This document shows positions 1 to 6,652 of a stretch of DNA of 11,132 bases, piece by piece (positions within the stretch are counted from its first letter, which is position 1; each line of letters opens with the position of its first letter). Below the pieces are notes generated by a model. It had not been told where the DNA came from. It saw only the letters and a list, made by a program, of their open reading frames with translations, and searched no databases. The stretch is taken from assembly GCA_938017765.1 (NCBI GenBank), contig CALIJH010000143.1, positions 1-11,132 on the forward strand, given 5' to 3'. The DNA comes from an uncultured Leptotrichia sp. (GTDB taxonomy: Bacteria; Fusobacteriota; Fusobacteriia; Fusobacteriales; Leptotrichiaceae). Position numbers and translations under genes: made by a program.

Positions 1-63
1 TAAAATAAAAATAATTCTACTTTTAACTGTAATAAATTTTTAAATATTTAAACTATATAATTA
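1..63. other. AT-rich sequence downstream of aroA, window edge
   Basis: This stretch follows the aroA stop codon and holds no gene. It is almost entirely A and T, with a small AT palindrome near 40-53. No GC-bearing hairpin with a U-tract is visible, so a terminator for the aroB-aroA transcript is not shown here. The operon may continue beyond the window. Confidence 0.5.
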
Positions 64-1371
64 TCAGATGATTTCAATATTTCCACCTATTTTTTTGAAA
101 TCTTCCCAAAAATGCGGATAGGATTTTCTCACGCTTTCCGCTCCCTCGATTACAATTTCGTTTTCACATCTTGTTGAAGCTATGGCAAGCGACATAGCTA
201 TTCTGTGGTCATTCCACGAGCTTAGGGAACTTCCTCCTTTAAAGTTTTTCATTCCCTGAATGACAAGACTATCTCCTTTTTCTCTGACATTTCCGCCTAT
301 TTTATTCAGTTCCGTCCTGATAGAAGTTATTCTATCCGACTCTTTTATTCTCAGTCTTGCTCCGTTTACAATATGCGTTTCTCCCTCGCTCAATGCTCCA
401 AGCACTGCAAGCACGGGGGCTATATCGGGACATTGGGATATATCTATCACAGTTCCTCTTGTCTTGGATGGTCTGACTATTATATAGTCATCAAAAATTT
501 CAAGATTTGCTCCCATTTTTTCTACAATTTCAATAATTTTCCTATCTCCCTGCAAAGATTTTTTATTTATATGAATACATTTTATTTTATTGTCCCTGTT
601 GCTGCTTATTATTCCTGCTACAATCCAAAATGCCGCTTGGGAATAGTCTCCTTCAACTGTATAATTAAACGGTCTGTATTTTTGATTTCCTTTAACATCA
701 AAACTTTTATAGCCATTATTTTTTATTTCAATTCCCGACAATTTTAATATTTCCAAGGTCAGGTCTATATAACCTTTTGATTCCAATTCTTTATTAATAA
801 TCAGCGTCGAATCTCCTTCAAGTAAAGGCAAGGCATAAAGTAAACCTGTTATGAACTGGGAACTTATATTTCCGTCAATTTCATACGTTCCCGCTTTCAT
901 TTTCCCTCTTACTTTTAACGGTAATTTCCCATTTTCAGTTTTATAATAAATATTCTGTTTATCAAATATTTTGTAATAAGGATTTAGAGGTCTCTCAATG
1001 AGTTTTCCTTTTCCGTCAAATATAAGCTCATTTTCTTTTGTAAGCCCTAAAGGTATGAGAAACCTTATCGTTGAACCTGATTCGTTACATTGGCTATATT
1101 TTTCGGCAGGAATAATTTTTCCGTTATTTCCAATTATTTCAAGACAATTTCCTTGAAAGTTTCCTCCCCTTACTATTTCAGCTCCCCAGTTTTTCATTAT
1201 TTCAACAGTCGTAATTATATCCACGGAAAATAGTAAATTATCAATTTTCGACACTTCATTATTTTTATTTTCCGCCAACGCCGCTCCGATAACCGCTCTA
1301 TGTGAATAACTTTTTGATGGGGGAATTTCTATCTGTCCATTCAGTATTGACGGTCTAATCTTTATTTTCAT
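64..1371 (-). CDS. aroA: 3-phosphoshikimate 1-carboxyvinyltransferase (EPSP synthase)
   Basis: Cytosolic enzyme of shikimate-pathway step 6: it transfers the enolpyruvyl group of PEP to shikimate-3-phosphate. Counting from the ATG at 1371 (435 aa, normal family length), the EPSPS signatures appear in order: PPSKSYSHRA at 17-26 with the substrate-binding Lys, an ESGSTIRF segment near 97-104, the LIERP stretch around 124-128, SSQF at 170-173, DYSQAA at 242-247, CPDIAP around Asp316, RIKESDRI at 341-348, and NDHR at 387-390. The protein appears full length and intact. A TTG codon lies directly before the ATG and could extend it by one residue; the ATG is preferred, with an AAGGAA ribosome site nine bases upstream. 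The gene follows aroB after 65 bases and is probably cotranscribed with it. The PEP-site loop has Ser and Phe where the E. coli enzyme has Thr97 and Pro101, a variant I associate with clostridial-type AroA. Confidence 0.97.
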   Translation of the reverse strand: MKIKIRPSILNGQIEIPPSKSYSHRAVIGAALAENKNNEVSKIDNLLFSVDIITTVEIMKNWGAEIVRGGNFQGNCLEIIGNNGKIIPAEKYSQCNESGSTIRFLIPLGLTKENELIFDGKGKLIERPLNPYYKIFDKQNIYYKTENGKLPLKVRGKMKAGTYEIDGNISSQFITGLLYALPLLEGDSTLIINKELESKGYIDLTLEILKLSGIEIKNNGYKSFDVKGNQKYRPFNYTVEGDYSQAAFWIVAGIISSNRDNKIKCIHINKKSLQGDRKIIEIVEKMGANLEIFDDYIIVRPSKTRGTVIDISQCPDIAPVLAVLGALSEGETHIVNGARLRIKESDRITSIRTELNKIGGNVREKGDSLVIQGMKNFKGGSSLSSWNDHRIAMSLAIASTRCENEIVIEGAESVRKSYPHFWEDFKKIGGNIEII

Positions 1372-1380
1372 CAAAATAAG

Positions 1381-1386
1381 TTCCTT
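1381..1386 (-). promoter_or_regulatory. Ribosome binding site of aroA
   Basis: AAGGAA on the minus strand ends nine bases before the ATG at 1371 and six bases before the adjacent TTG at 1374. Both spacings are workable. The ATG is chosen because it is the stronger start codon. Confidence 0.6.
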
Positions 1387-1403
1387 GTCAGTTTATTTAC
1401 GTT

Positions 1404-1426
1404 AAAAAAGGATAACGTATAATCCT
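1404..1426 (-). terminator. Weak terminator-like hairpin between aroB and aroA
   Basis: Read on the minus strand, AGGAT and ATCCT form a 5-bp stem around an 8-base loop, followed directly by six T residues. It lies 10 bases after the aroB stop. The stem is short, so it may only attenuate read-through into aroA, or it may be a chance structure. Confidence 0.3.
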
Positions 1427-1436
1427 AAATCACTAA

Positions 1437-2669
1437 TTATTCAAAAATCTCTTTTTCAGTCATTTTGATAATTTCAGCATTTCCAATATCCCGAAGAAAA
1501 ATAAAATTTATTCCTCCGTCCATACTTTTTTTGTCCCTTTTCATAATTTCCCTAATCTTTTCTTTCGGATATTCTATATTCACAGGCAAATTCAGTGATA
1601 AAAGCAAGTCTTTCACTTTTTCGTAGCAGCCTTTTCGGGTAATTCCCTTTTTCTCCCCTATTTTCAATATATCTGCCATTCCTGTGGCAATAGCCTCTCC
1701 ATGTGAATATTTTTCATAATACGTATATTGCTCTATCGCATGACCTATTGTATGTCCAAAGTTCAGTACCATTCTCAAACCGTTTTCTTTTTCGTCTTTT
1801 TCCACTATTTCTTTTTTTATTTCACATGACCTGTATATAAGATAATTTATATTTTCAGTCAGTCTTTTTCTTAACTCGGTTTTGTAATTTTTATCATTTA
1901 TCTTATTTCCATATTCTGATTTTATAACATCATTATTTTTATTGCTATTTTCATAGCTCTGATTATTTTTATGTTCTTTATTATCTCTATAGCTTTGATT
2001 ATCATTATATCCATTCTTTTCATTATCAATATTTATATTTTTATTCGTATTTTTTACAACGTCTACAATTTTATCAAACAAATTTCTATCATAAATGCAG
2101 CCGTATTTTACTATTTCTGCAAATCCGTCATAAAAATATCTGTCAGACAGTGTATTTAAAAACAAAGTATCTATCAAAACCACTTTCGGCTGATAAAATG
2201 CCCCTACAAGGTTTTTCCCTTCAGGAAGGTCTACTCCAACTTTTCCGCCTACACTGCTGTCTACCTGAGATATTATAGTCGTAGGTATCTGGATAAAATT
2301 TATTCCTCTTAAATAAGAAGCCGCTGCAAAACCTGCAATATCCCCTGTTACTCCTCCTCCAAATGCCACTATCATATCATTTCTTTTTATTTCTGCTTTT
2401 ATCAGAGCCGAATAAATCCCCTGCGTTACTCCGATATGTTTATTTTTCTCTCCCGCTTCGAGAATATATACTGTATAGTCATATCCCTGAAACATTTCAT
2501 TATATCTATTTTTATAAAGTTCATTTACATTAGTATCGGTAATAATAAAAAGCTTCTTTCCCTTATATATGCTTTTTATATATTCGGAAAATTTATTCAT
2601 ATAATCCGTTCCGATTATTATATCATAAGAATTTTTTCCTAAATCTACATTCATTTTTTCCATAATCAT
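1437..2669 (-). CDS. aroB: 3-dehydroquinate synthase with Asn-rich insertion
   Basis: Converts DAHP to 3-dehydroquinate (shikimate step 2) using NAD and a divalent metal, in the cytosol. Motifs in order: GGGVTGD at 104-110 (NAD-binding), IPTTIISQVDSSVGGK at 128-143, GFAEIVKYG at 182-190 with the metal-ligand Glu185, FGHTIGHAIE at 304-313, and YSHGEA at 321-326; the last two carry the metal-ligand His residues. The length of 410 aa exceeds the usual ~350-360 because of a hydrophilic Asn/Lys-rich stretch at about residues 207-262. That stretch interrupts the helical region before the RSCEIKKEIV motif. The frame stays open through it and every catalytic motif is present, so the enzyme is probably functional. 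Start choice is uncertain: AAGGA sits 4 bases before Met1 and 10 before Met3 (2663), and Met6 (2654) best matches the usual family N-terminus. It lies 163 bases after aroF and just before aroA. Confidence 0.96.
   Translation of the reverse strand: MIMEKMNVDLGKNSYDIIIGTDYMNKFSEYIKSIYKGKKLFIITDTNVNELYKNRYNEMFQGYDYTVYILEAGEKNKHIGVTQGIYSALIKAEIKRNDMIVAFGGGVTGDIAGFAAASYLRGINFIQIPTTIISQVDSSVGGKVGVDLPEGKNLVGAFYQPKVVLIDTLFLNTLSDRYFYDGFAEIVKYGCIYDRNLFDKIVDVVKNTNKNINIDNEKNGYNDNQSYRDNKEHKNNQSYENSNKNNDVIKSEYGNKINDKNYKTELRKRLTENINYLIYRSCEIKKEIVEKDEKENGLRMVLNFGHTIGHAIEQYTYYEKYSHGEAIATGMADILKIGEKKGITRKGCYEKVKDLLLSLNLPVNIEYPKEKIREIMKRDKKSMDGGINFIFLRDIGNAEIIKMTEKEIFE
1884..2051 (-). other. Low-complexity Asn-rich insertion inside AroB
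   Basis: This segment encodes AroB residues 207-262, of which I count 18 Asn in 56; most others are Lys, Asp, Glu, Tyr and Ser. Homologous AroB proteins join the flanking helices with a short linker, so roughly 50 residues look inserted. The insertion keeps the frame and contains a 12-residue repeat. It is predicted to be a disordered surface loop with no recognisable domain. Confidence 0.75.
1929..2000 (-). repeat. Two-copy 36-bp (12-codon) imperfect tandem repeat in aroB
   Basis: AroB residues 224-235 and 236-247 form two degenerate copies beginning NQSYRDNKEH and NQSYENSNKN. At DNA level, near-identical 20-mers start at 1953 and 1989 (plus strand), exactly 36 bases apart and therefore in frame. 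This suggests the insertion grew by tandem duplication or replication slippage. Confidence 0.7.
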
Positions 2670-2740
2670 AATTTCCTTATTTGTACTTAAAATTTACTTT
2701 CTTTAATTTTTTCTGTTTCTATTCCGACATATATTTTTAT

Positions 2741-2749
2741 ATTGTATCA
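2741..2749 (-). promoter_or_regulatory. Possible extended -10 box upstream of aroB
   Basis: Minus-strand TGATACAAT matches an extended -10 (TGnTATAAT) with one mismatch, about 70 bases before the aroB start. It lies in the linker between the two repeat copies. No convincing -35 is seen 16-18 bases upstream. It could give aroB-aroA their own promoter, separate from the upstream gene run. Confidence 0.35.
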
Positions 2750-2754
2750 TCTCT

Positions 2755-2802
2755 TTAAAATTTACTCTCTTTAACCTCTCCTTTTTTTATTCTAACATAC
2801 AT
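2755..2802 (-). CDS. Possible 15-residue ORF in the aroF-aroB gap
   Basis: A 16-codon frame encodes MYVRIKKGEVKESKF and then TAA. It coincides exactly with the upstream copy of the 48-bp direct repeat. A strong AAGGAGG lies upstream at 2815-2821, but 12 bases from the ATG, longer than ideal. The other repeat copy reads through in the same way except that ATA replaces ATG. Mismatches between the copies fall at codon positions 1/2/3 as 4/2/4, which does not demonstrate coding selection. It contains no Phe/Tyr/Trp run, so it does not resemble a classical aromatic-attenuation leader peptide. I do not recognise it, and it may be a gene remnant or chance. Confidence 0.2.
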   Translation of the reverse strand: MYVRIKKGEVKESKF

Positions 2803-2814
2803 ATGAAACAAATT

Positions 2815-2821
2815 CCTCCTT
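2815..2821 (-). promoter_or_regulatory. Strong Shine-Dalgarno sequence with no normal gene downstream
   Basis: AAGGAGG occurs on the minus strand 11 bases after the aroF stop codon. It is among the best anti-16S matches in the window, yet the only frame it could serve is the 15-residue ORF at 2802-2755 (12-base spacing, or a TTG three bases away). It may mark a short leader peptide or the remains of a lost gene. Confidence 0.4.
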
Positions 2822-2832
2822 AAGCATATCCA

Positions 2833-3852
2833 TTATTTAAAACTTCTTCCCATAACATTTCCTATAGCTTCGGCACTTTTCATAAGTTCTTCAAATAATT
2901 CGGGTTTTAATGATTGAGGCCCGTCAGAAAAGGCCTTATCAGGCTCAGGATGCACCTCTACCATAAGTCCGTCAGCTCCTGCCGCTATTCCTGCCATTGC
3001 CAGCGGTTTTACCATCCAGTATTTCCCCGTTCCGTGAGCAGAGTCGACTATTATCGGTAAATGACTTATCTTTTTTATCATCGGTACAGCATTCAAATCC
3101 ATTACATTTCTATATGCAGTTTCATAAGTTCTTATCCCTCTTTCACACAATACTACGTTTTCATTTCCTCCTGCCAGTATATATTCCGCAGACATTAGCC
3201 ATTCCTCTATTGTAGCACTCAATCCCCTTTTCAGTAATACAGGTATTTTTGTTTTTCCCACTTCTTTCAGCAAATCAAAATTTTGCATATTTCTTGCACC
3301 TATCTGTATCATATCTAAATAAGGAGCAAATTCATGCAGCTGTTCTATCGACATAACTTCACAGACTATAGGTAATCCTGTTTCCTTTCCTGCCTTTTCC
3401 ATTAGCTTAATTCCTTCCATTCCTAAGCCCTGAAAAGCATACGGAGAAGTTCTCGGTTTTACTACCCCTCCTCTCAATATGGAGGCTCCCGCTTTTTTTA
3501 CTGCTCTTGCTGTTGTCAATATCTGTTCTTCACCCTCTACAGAACATGGACCCGCCATCATTACAAGCTTATTTCCGCCTATTTCAACATTTCCGATTTT
3601 TACTGTCGTATTTTCAGGCTTGAATTTTCTGCTTGCTCTTTTATACGGCTCCTGTATTCTTTGAACGTCCACAACATAGTCAAGGGACTGAATATGCTTA
3701 ATATCCATTGTACTCATATCTCCAATTAATACAAGTATGGAATATTCTTTCTGCCGGATATGCTTAACTTCTACTTTATGTTCGCTTTCAAGTCTGTCAA
3801 TCATACGTTTTAATGTATTATGGCTGATACTCCCGTCAACTTTTATTATCAT
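2833..3852 (-). CDS. aroF: 3-deoxy-7-phosphoheptulonate (DAHP) synthase, type I-beta
   Basis: Condenses PEP and erythrose-4-phosphate into DAHP, the committed step of aromatic biosynthesis. The 339-aa length and two-part layout match the I-beta enzymes typified by Thermotoga maritima DAHPS. Residues 1 to ~70 form a ferredoxin-like regulatory domain, and ~80-335 form the (beta/alpha)8 barrel. Visible motifs: GPCSVE at 101-106, KPRTSPYAFQGLG at 132-144, LLKRG at 206-210, and HGTG at 273-276. Predicted metal ligands Cys103, His273, Glu299 and Asp310 are all present. In characterised relatives the N-terminal domain mediates feedback inhibition by Tyr and Phe, so allosteric control is inferred here. 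The ATG has AAAGGA seven bases upstream. It follows rmuC after 52 bases and precedes aroB by 163. A gene symbol of aroG is equally used for this family. Confidence 0.96.
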   Translation of the reverse strand: MIIKVDGSISHNTLKRMIDRLESEHKVEVKHIRQKEYSILVLIGDMSTMDIKHIQSLDYVVDVQRIQEPYKRASRKFKPENTTVKIGNVEIGGNKLVMMAGPCSVEGEEQILTTARAVKKAGASILRGGVVKPRTSPYAFQGLGMEGIKLMEKAGKETGLPIVCEVMSIEQLHEFAPYLDMIQIGARNMQNFDLLKEVGKTKIPVLLKRGLSATIEEWLMSAEYILAGGNENVVLCERGIRTYETAYRNVMDLNAVPMIKKISHLPIIVDSAHGTGKYWMVKPLAMAGIAAGADGLMVEVHPEPDKAFSDGPQSLKPELFEELMKSAEAIGNVMGRSFK

Positions 3853-3904
3853 TATTCTATCCTTTCCCTTATCCGCTTATTTGTTTATTTGTTTTATTAC
3901 TCAC

Positions 3905-5281
3905 CTATTCATTAATATCTTTAATATTATCTTTATTATCCGCTTCAATCATTTTTACACCTGATATTTCATTAAATCTTTTAGTTATCTTATTTGATGT
4001 TGTCGTTATATTTTTTACATCTTTGCTTACTTTTTCAATATCCCTCTCAAGGGTATTCCACCTTTCCTGATATCTGTCAAATTCCTTATTCAGTTTCATC
4101 AGTTCTTTCTGAATGACATGAGCATATTTGTCCCTTTCTATATTTGTCATTATTACTTGAAGCATTGTCAGAACAGACATTAAAGTAGTCGGAGATGCAA
4201 TCCGTACATTTTTTCTGTAAGCGTACTCGATTATCTCCGTATGATAGGCATTTATTTCCGCAAATATAGCTTCCGCAGGTAAAAACAGTATAGCCTGCTC
4301 TCCAGTTTCACCTTGAATTATATATTTTGAAGAAATATCGTCAATATGTTTTTTTAAATTAACGGAAAACTCTTTTTTTGCCGCTTCCCTTTCGACCGCC
4401 GTGAGTTCAGTGTCGTACATCTTTCTATAATTTTCGAGAGGAAATTTTGAATCCACTCCGATTTTCCCAATCGGACTTGGAGCAAATATTATAGAATCAA
4501 CTATTGTTCCATTTGAAAGTTTATATTGTTTCTGATAAACTCTATCATTTTTTTCTCCAAAAACGGAAGAAAGTATTTGATAAAGCTGTACTTCTCCGAA
4601 TATTCCCCTGCTTTTCTTATCGGTCAGAACATCCTGTAATGAAACTACGTTACTTGACAATGCTTCGATTTTTTTCTGGGCTTCATCAATTTTACTCAAT
4701 CTTTCCAATACATTCCCAAAAGTTTTCGTAGTTTCTTCAAAACCTTTGGACAGTCTTTCCTCAACTTTAGTATTCATCATATCAAGTCTATTTTCAATTT
4801 TTCTGTTTAATGTTTCAAAATCGTCATTTAGACTTTTTTTAAACTCATCTTTAAATTTATTGATATTTTCCGATAGTTTCTGATTATTTTCATTCATTGT
4901 CGAACCTAATTTCGTTCCAAAATCAGTAAATCGGACAAGAAGTTTTTCATTATTTCCCGAAAGTTCCTTATTTAAATTCGTAATTCCCTGCAATAAATTA
5001 TTTTTTGTGTTCAATGTTATTGTTTTTTCTATTTCATTAAATTTTTTATTATTTTCCGCTATATTTTTTTCCGTACTCGCCACAAATCCCTCTGTCAGTA
5101 TTTTTTCTATCTCATCTTTCAGATGTATTATTTCTTCCTGTTGCTTTTTTCCTGATTTCATCAGATAGATAAATATCAAAAGACAAAGTATCCCTATTGC
5201 TACACTAAGTATCAGAATAATCATCTGACTGCCCGTTATCTGATTTTTCAGTGCTTGTATACTGGCGTTTACCGTTTCCAT
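3905..5281 (-). CDS. rmuC: RmuC-family DNA recombination protein
   Basis: A predicted membrane-anchored protein of the RmuC family, which in E. coli limits inversions at short inverted repeats. Its biochemical activity is not firmly established. Domain order in the 458 aa: one N-terminal membrane segment at ~19-41, a long Lys/Glu/Asn-rich coiled coil at ~45-220, then the conserved RmuC domain at ~205-425. That domain contains RGIFGE (Glu230), VDSIIF (Asp262) and GVDSKFPLENY (Asp277, Lys279), which fit the PD-(D/E)xK nuclease-like core proposed for the family. Also typical are FLPAEAIFAEI at 333-343 and ASPTTLM at 362-368. The start has a GAGGTT site five bases upstream, and the stop is TAG. 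It lies 27 bases after yihY and 52 before aroF, consistent with a shared transcript, though neither neighbour explains its role. Confidence 0.93.
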   Translation of the reverse strand: METVNASIQALKNQITGSQMIILILSVAIGILCLLIFIYLMKSGKKQQEEIIHLKDEIEKILTEGFVASTEKNIAENNKKFNEIEKTITLNTKNNLLQGITNLNKELSGNNEKLLVRFTDFGTKLGSTMNENNQKLSENINKFKDEFKKSLNDDFETLNRKIENRLDMMNTKVEERLSKGFEETTKTFGNVLERLSKIDEAQKKIEALSSNVVSLQDVLTDKKSRGIFGEVQLYQILSSVFGEKNDRVYQKQYKLSNGTIVDSIIFAPSPIGKIGVDSKFPLENYRKMYDTELTAVEREAAKKEFSVNLKKHIDDISSKYIIQGETGEQAILFLPAEAIFAEINAYHTEIIEYAYRKNVRIASPTTLMSVLTMLQVIMTNIERDKYAHVIQKELMKLNKEFDRYQERWNTLERDIEKVSKDVKNITTTSNKITKRFNEISGVKMIEADNKDNIKDINE

Positions 5282-5308
5282 TTTTCAACCTCTTTTTATA
5301 TAATATTA

Positions 5309-6607
5309 TTATTTTATTTCGATTTTCCCTATATTTTTTATGAGTTCTCCGTTGTTTAGCGTAATTTTTTCTTTTATTCTTTCAAGAAGTTCTTCTTCCG
5401 ACTTTTCCAGATTGTCAAAAATATCATCATAATAATCCGCATTCTTACCTTCAAATTTATTGATAAAATCTTCAATCGACAAATCTTCAGGATCATAAGC
5501 CACCTGGTATTTGACTTCCTGATTTTTATCGGTTATTACTTCATTTACAAGACCCATTTTTTCAATTTCCGATAATATATCTTTAACAAACAGAGCCTCC
5601 ACTCCGAGTTTTTTACTAAGTTCTTCATAAGTGTACGGTTCTTCCTTCCCCTTAAATCTTCTTATTATCAGCGATAAAATGAGGAGTCCCGCTTCTTTTC
5701 TTAATTTTATAGGCATTTCAACTTTTTCATTATACATAAATTCATCCGAAGTCTGTATGGAAAAAGCTATCTGAGCCCCCAATAATATCGTTACCCATAT
5801 ATATTGTACCCACGTAAGAAATATAGGTACCAGTGCCAAACTTCCGTATATCGCATTATATTTTGTTATTGACGACTGTAACCATGTAAAAGCAAGCTTC
5901 AGACCGTAACATAAGATTGCCGTTATCATTCCTGAAATAAAGGCAGGTTTCATTTTCACATTCGTATTCGGAATTATGTAAAATATAAGGGTGAAAAGAA
6001 ATATATAAAATAAAGGACCGAATATATGAAGAAAGATATTTACAATGACAGTTCCTCCGAAAAACATTGTCCCCATTTTATCGACAACAAAAGAATTTGT
6101 CGCTATTATAAGTATAAGCAGTATAGGTCCTAAAAATATTATTGCTACATAATCCACTATTCTCCTTGTCATGGAACGGTTTTTATTTATATGCCATATT
6201 TTATTAAAAGAATCTTCGAGCATCATCAATACTTTTATTGCAGAATTGATAAGTATTACGACTCCCACTCCCGTAAGAATGCTTCCCTGAGCAGAAGCCA
6301 GAAGTTTATTGGCTATGTCGAGGACAGTCCTTACCATTCCCTCATTCTGCGGCACAAGTTCAAATACTTTTTTTATGAACAACTTATCCAGCCCGAAACC
6401 TTTTGTTATCCCCAGCACAAGTGCCAGAACGGGAAATATTGCAATCATTGAAAAATAAGTCAGTGTACATGCCAAAATCTGAGTTTCTCCATCGCTGTAA
6501 TTTCTGTAAATAAGATTTATCATCTGTACGGCTTCTCTTATATATTTTTTTATATTTTCCCTGCTCAATCTGTTTATTATACCTGCCATATTAAATTTTA
6601 AACTCAT
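5309..6607 (-). CDS. YihY/BrkB-family inner membrane protein with C-terminal winged-helix-like region
   Basis: A polytopic membrane protein of the YihY/BrkB family, once misannotated as ribonuclease BN; transport-like roles have been proposed but the function is unknown. Numbered from the ATG at 6607 (432 aa), six hydrophobic segments lie at about 47-68, 109-130, 151-174, 184-213, 222-243 and 253-284. The family stretch LTYFSMIAIFPVL begins near residue 49. Residues ~295-432 are soluble and charged. The part EEPYTYEELSKKLGVEALFV...IEKMGLV (~322-354) resembles a winged-helix domain, an extension seen in some family members. The ATG at 6607 is chosen over 6622 because AGGAG ends five bases before it, while the upstream ATG has no ribosome site. 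It lies 45 bases after thiI and 27 before rmuC. Confidence 0.9.
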   Translation of the reverse strand: MSLKFNMAGIINRLSRENIKKYIREAVQMINLIYRNYSDGETQILACTLTYFSMIAIFPVLALVLGITKGFGLDKLFIKKVFELVPQNEGMVRTVLDIANKLLASAQGSILTGVGVVILINSAIKVLMMLEDSFNKIWHINKNRSMTRRIVDYVAIIFLGPILLILIIATNSFVVDKMGTMFFGGTVIVNIFLHIFGPLFYIFLFTLIFYIIPNTNVKMKPAFISGMITAILCYGLKLAFTWLQSSITKYNAIYGSLALVPIFLTWVQYIWVTILLGAQIAFSIQTSDEFMYNEKVEMPIKLRKEAGLLILSLIIRRFKGKEEPYTYEELSKKLGVEALFVKDILSEIEKMGLVNEVITDKNQEVKYQVAYDPEDLSIEDFINKFEGKNADYYDDIFDNLEKSEEELLERIKEKITLNNGELIKNIGKIEIK

Positions 6608-6612
6608 ATATT

Positions 6613-6617
6613 CTCCT
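6613..6617 (-). promoter_or_regulatory. Ribosome binding site deciding the yihY start
   Basis: AGGAG on the minus strand ends five bases before the ATG at 6607. It lies inside the five codons that a start at 6622 would add, and nothing similar precedes 6622, so the shorter protein is preferred. Confidence 0.7.
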
Positions 6618-6652
6618 GTCATTTCATTGATAAATATATTATATTATTTCAA

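Larger units (their letters stand above)
2687..2802. repeat. Imperfect 48-bp direct repeat between aroF and aroB
   Basis: Copies at 2687-2734 and 2755-2802 (68-base period) align without gaps at 38 of 48 positions. The best-conserved end is TTAAAATTTACT on the plus strand. Read on the minus strand, both copies end at the same TAA codon and are open in that frame. Similarity stops right after the TAA, while the 20-base linker and upstream flanks are unrelated. The repeat could be a degenerate intergenic element or two remnants of a duplicated gene end. Confidence 0.6.

Noticed and set aside
260..747. Two plus-strand open frames opposite aroA
   Set aside because: Both are antisense to conserved EPSP synthase sequence, have implausible composition and lack convincing ribosome sites.
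1372..1374. TTG start for aroA giving one extra residue
   Set aside because: An ATG follows immediately and has an acceptable AAGGAA spacing, so the weaker codon is unnecessary.
3877..3892. 8-bp tandem TTATTTGT repeat between rmuC and aroF
   Set aside because: It is too short and AT-rich to distinguish from background low complexity.
6608..6622. Upstream ATG start for yihY
   Set aside because: No ribosome site precedes it, while its five extra codons contain a well-spaced AGGAG for the ATG at 6607.
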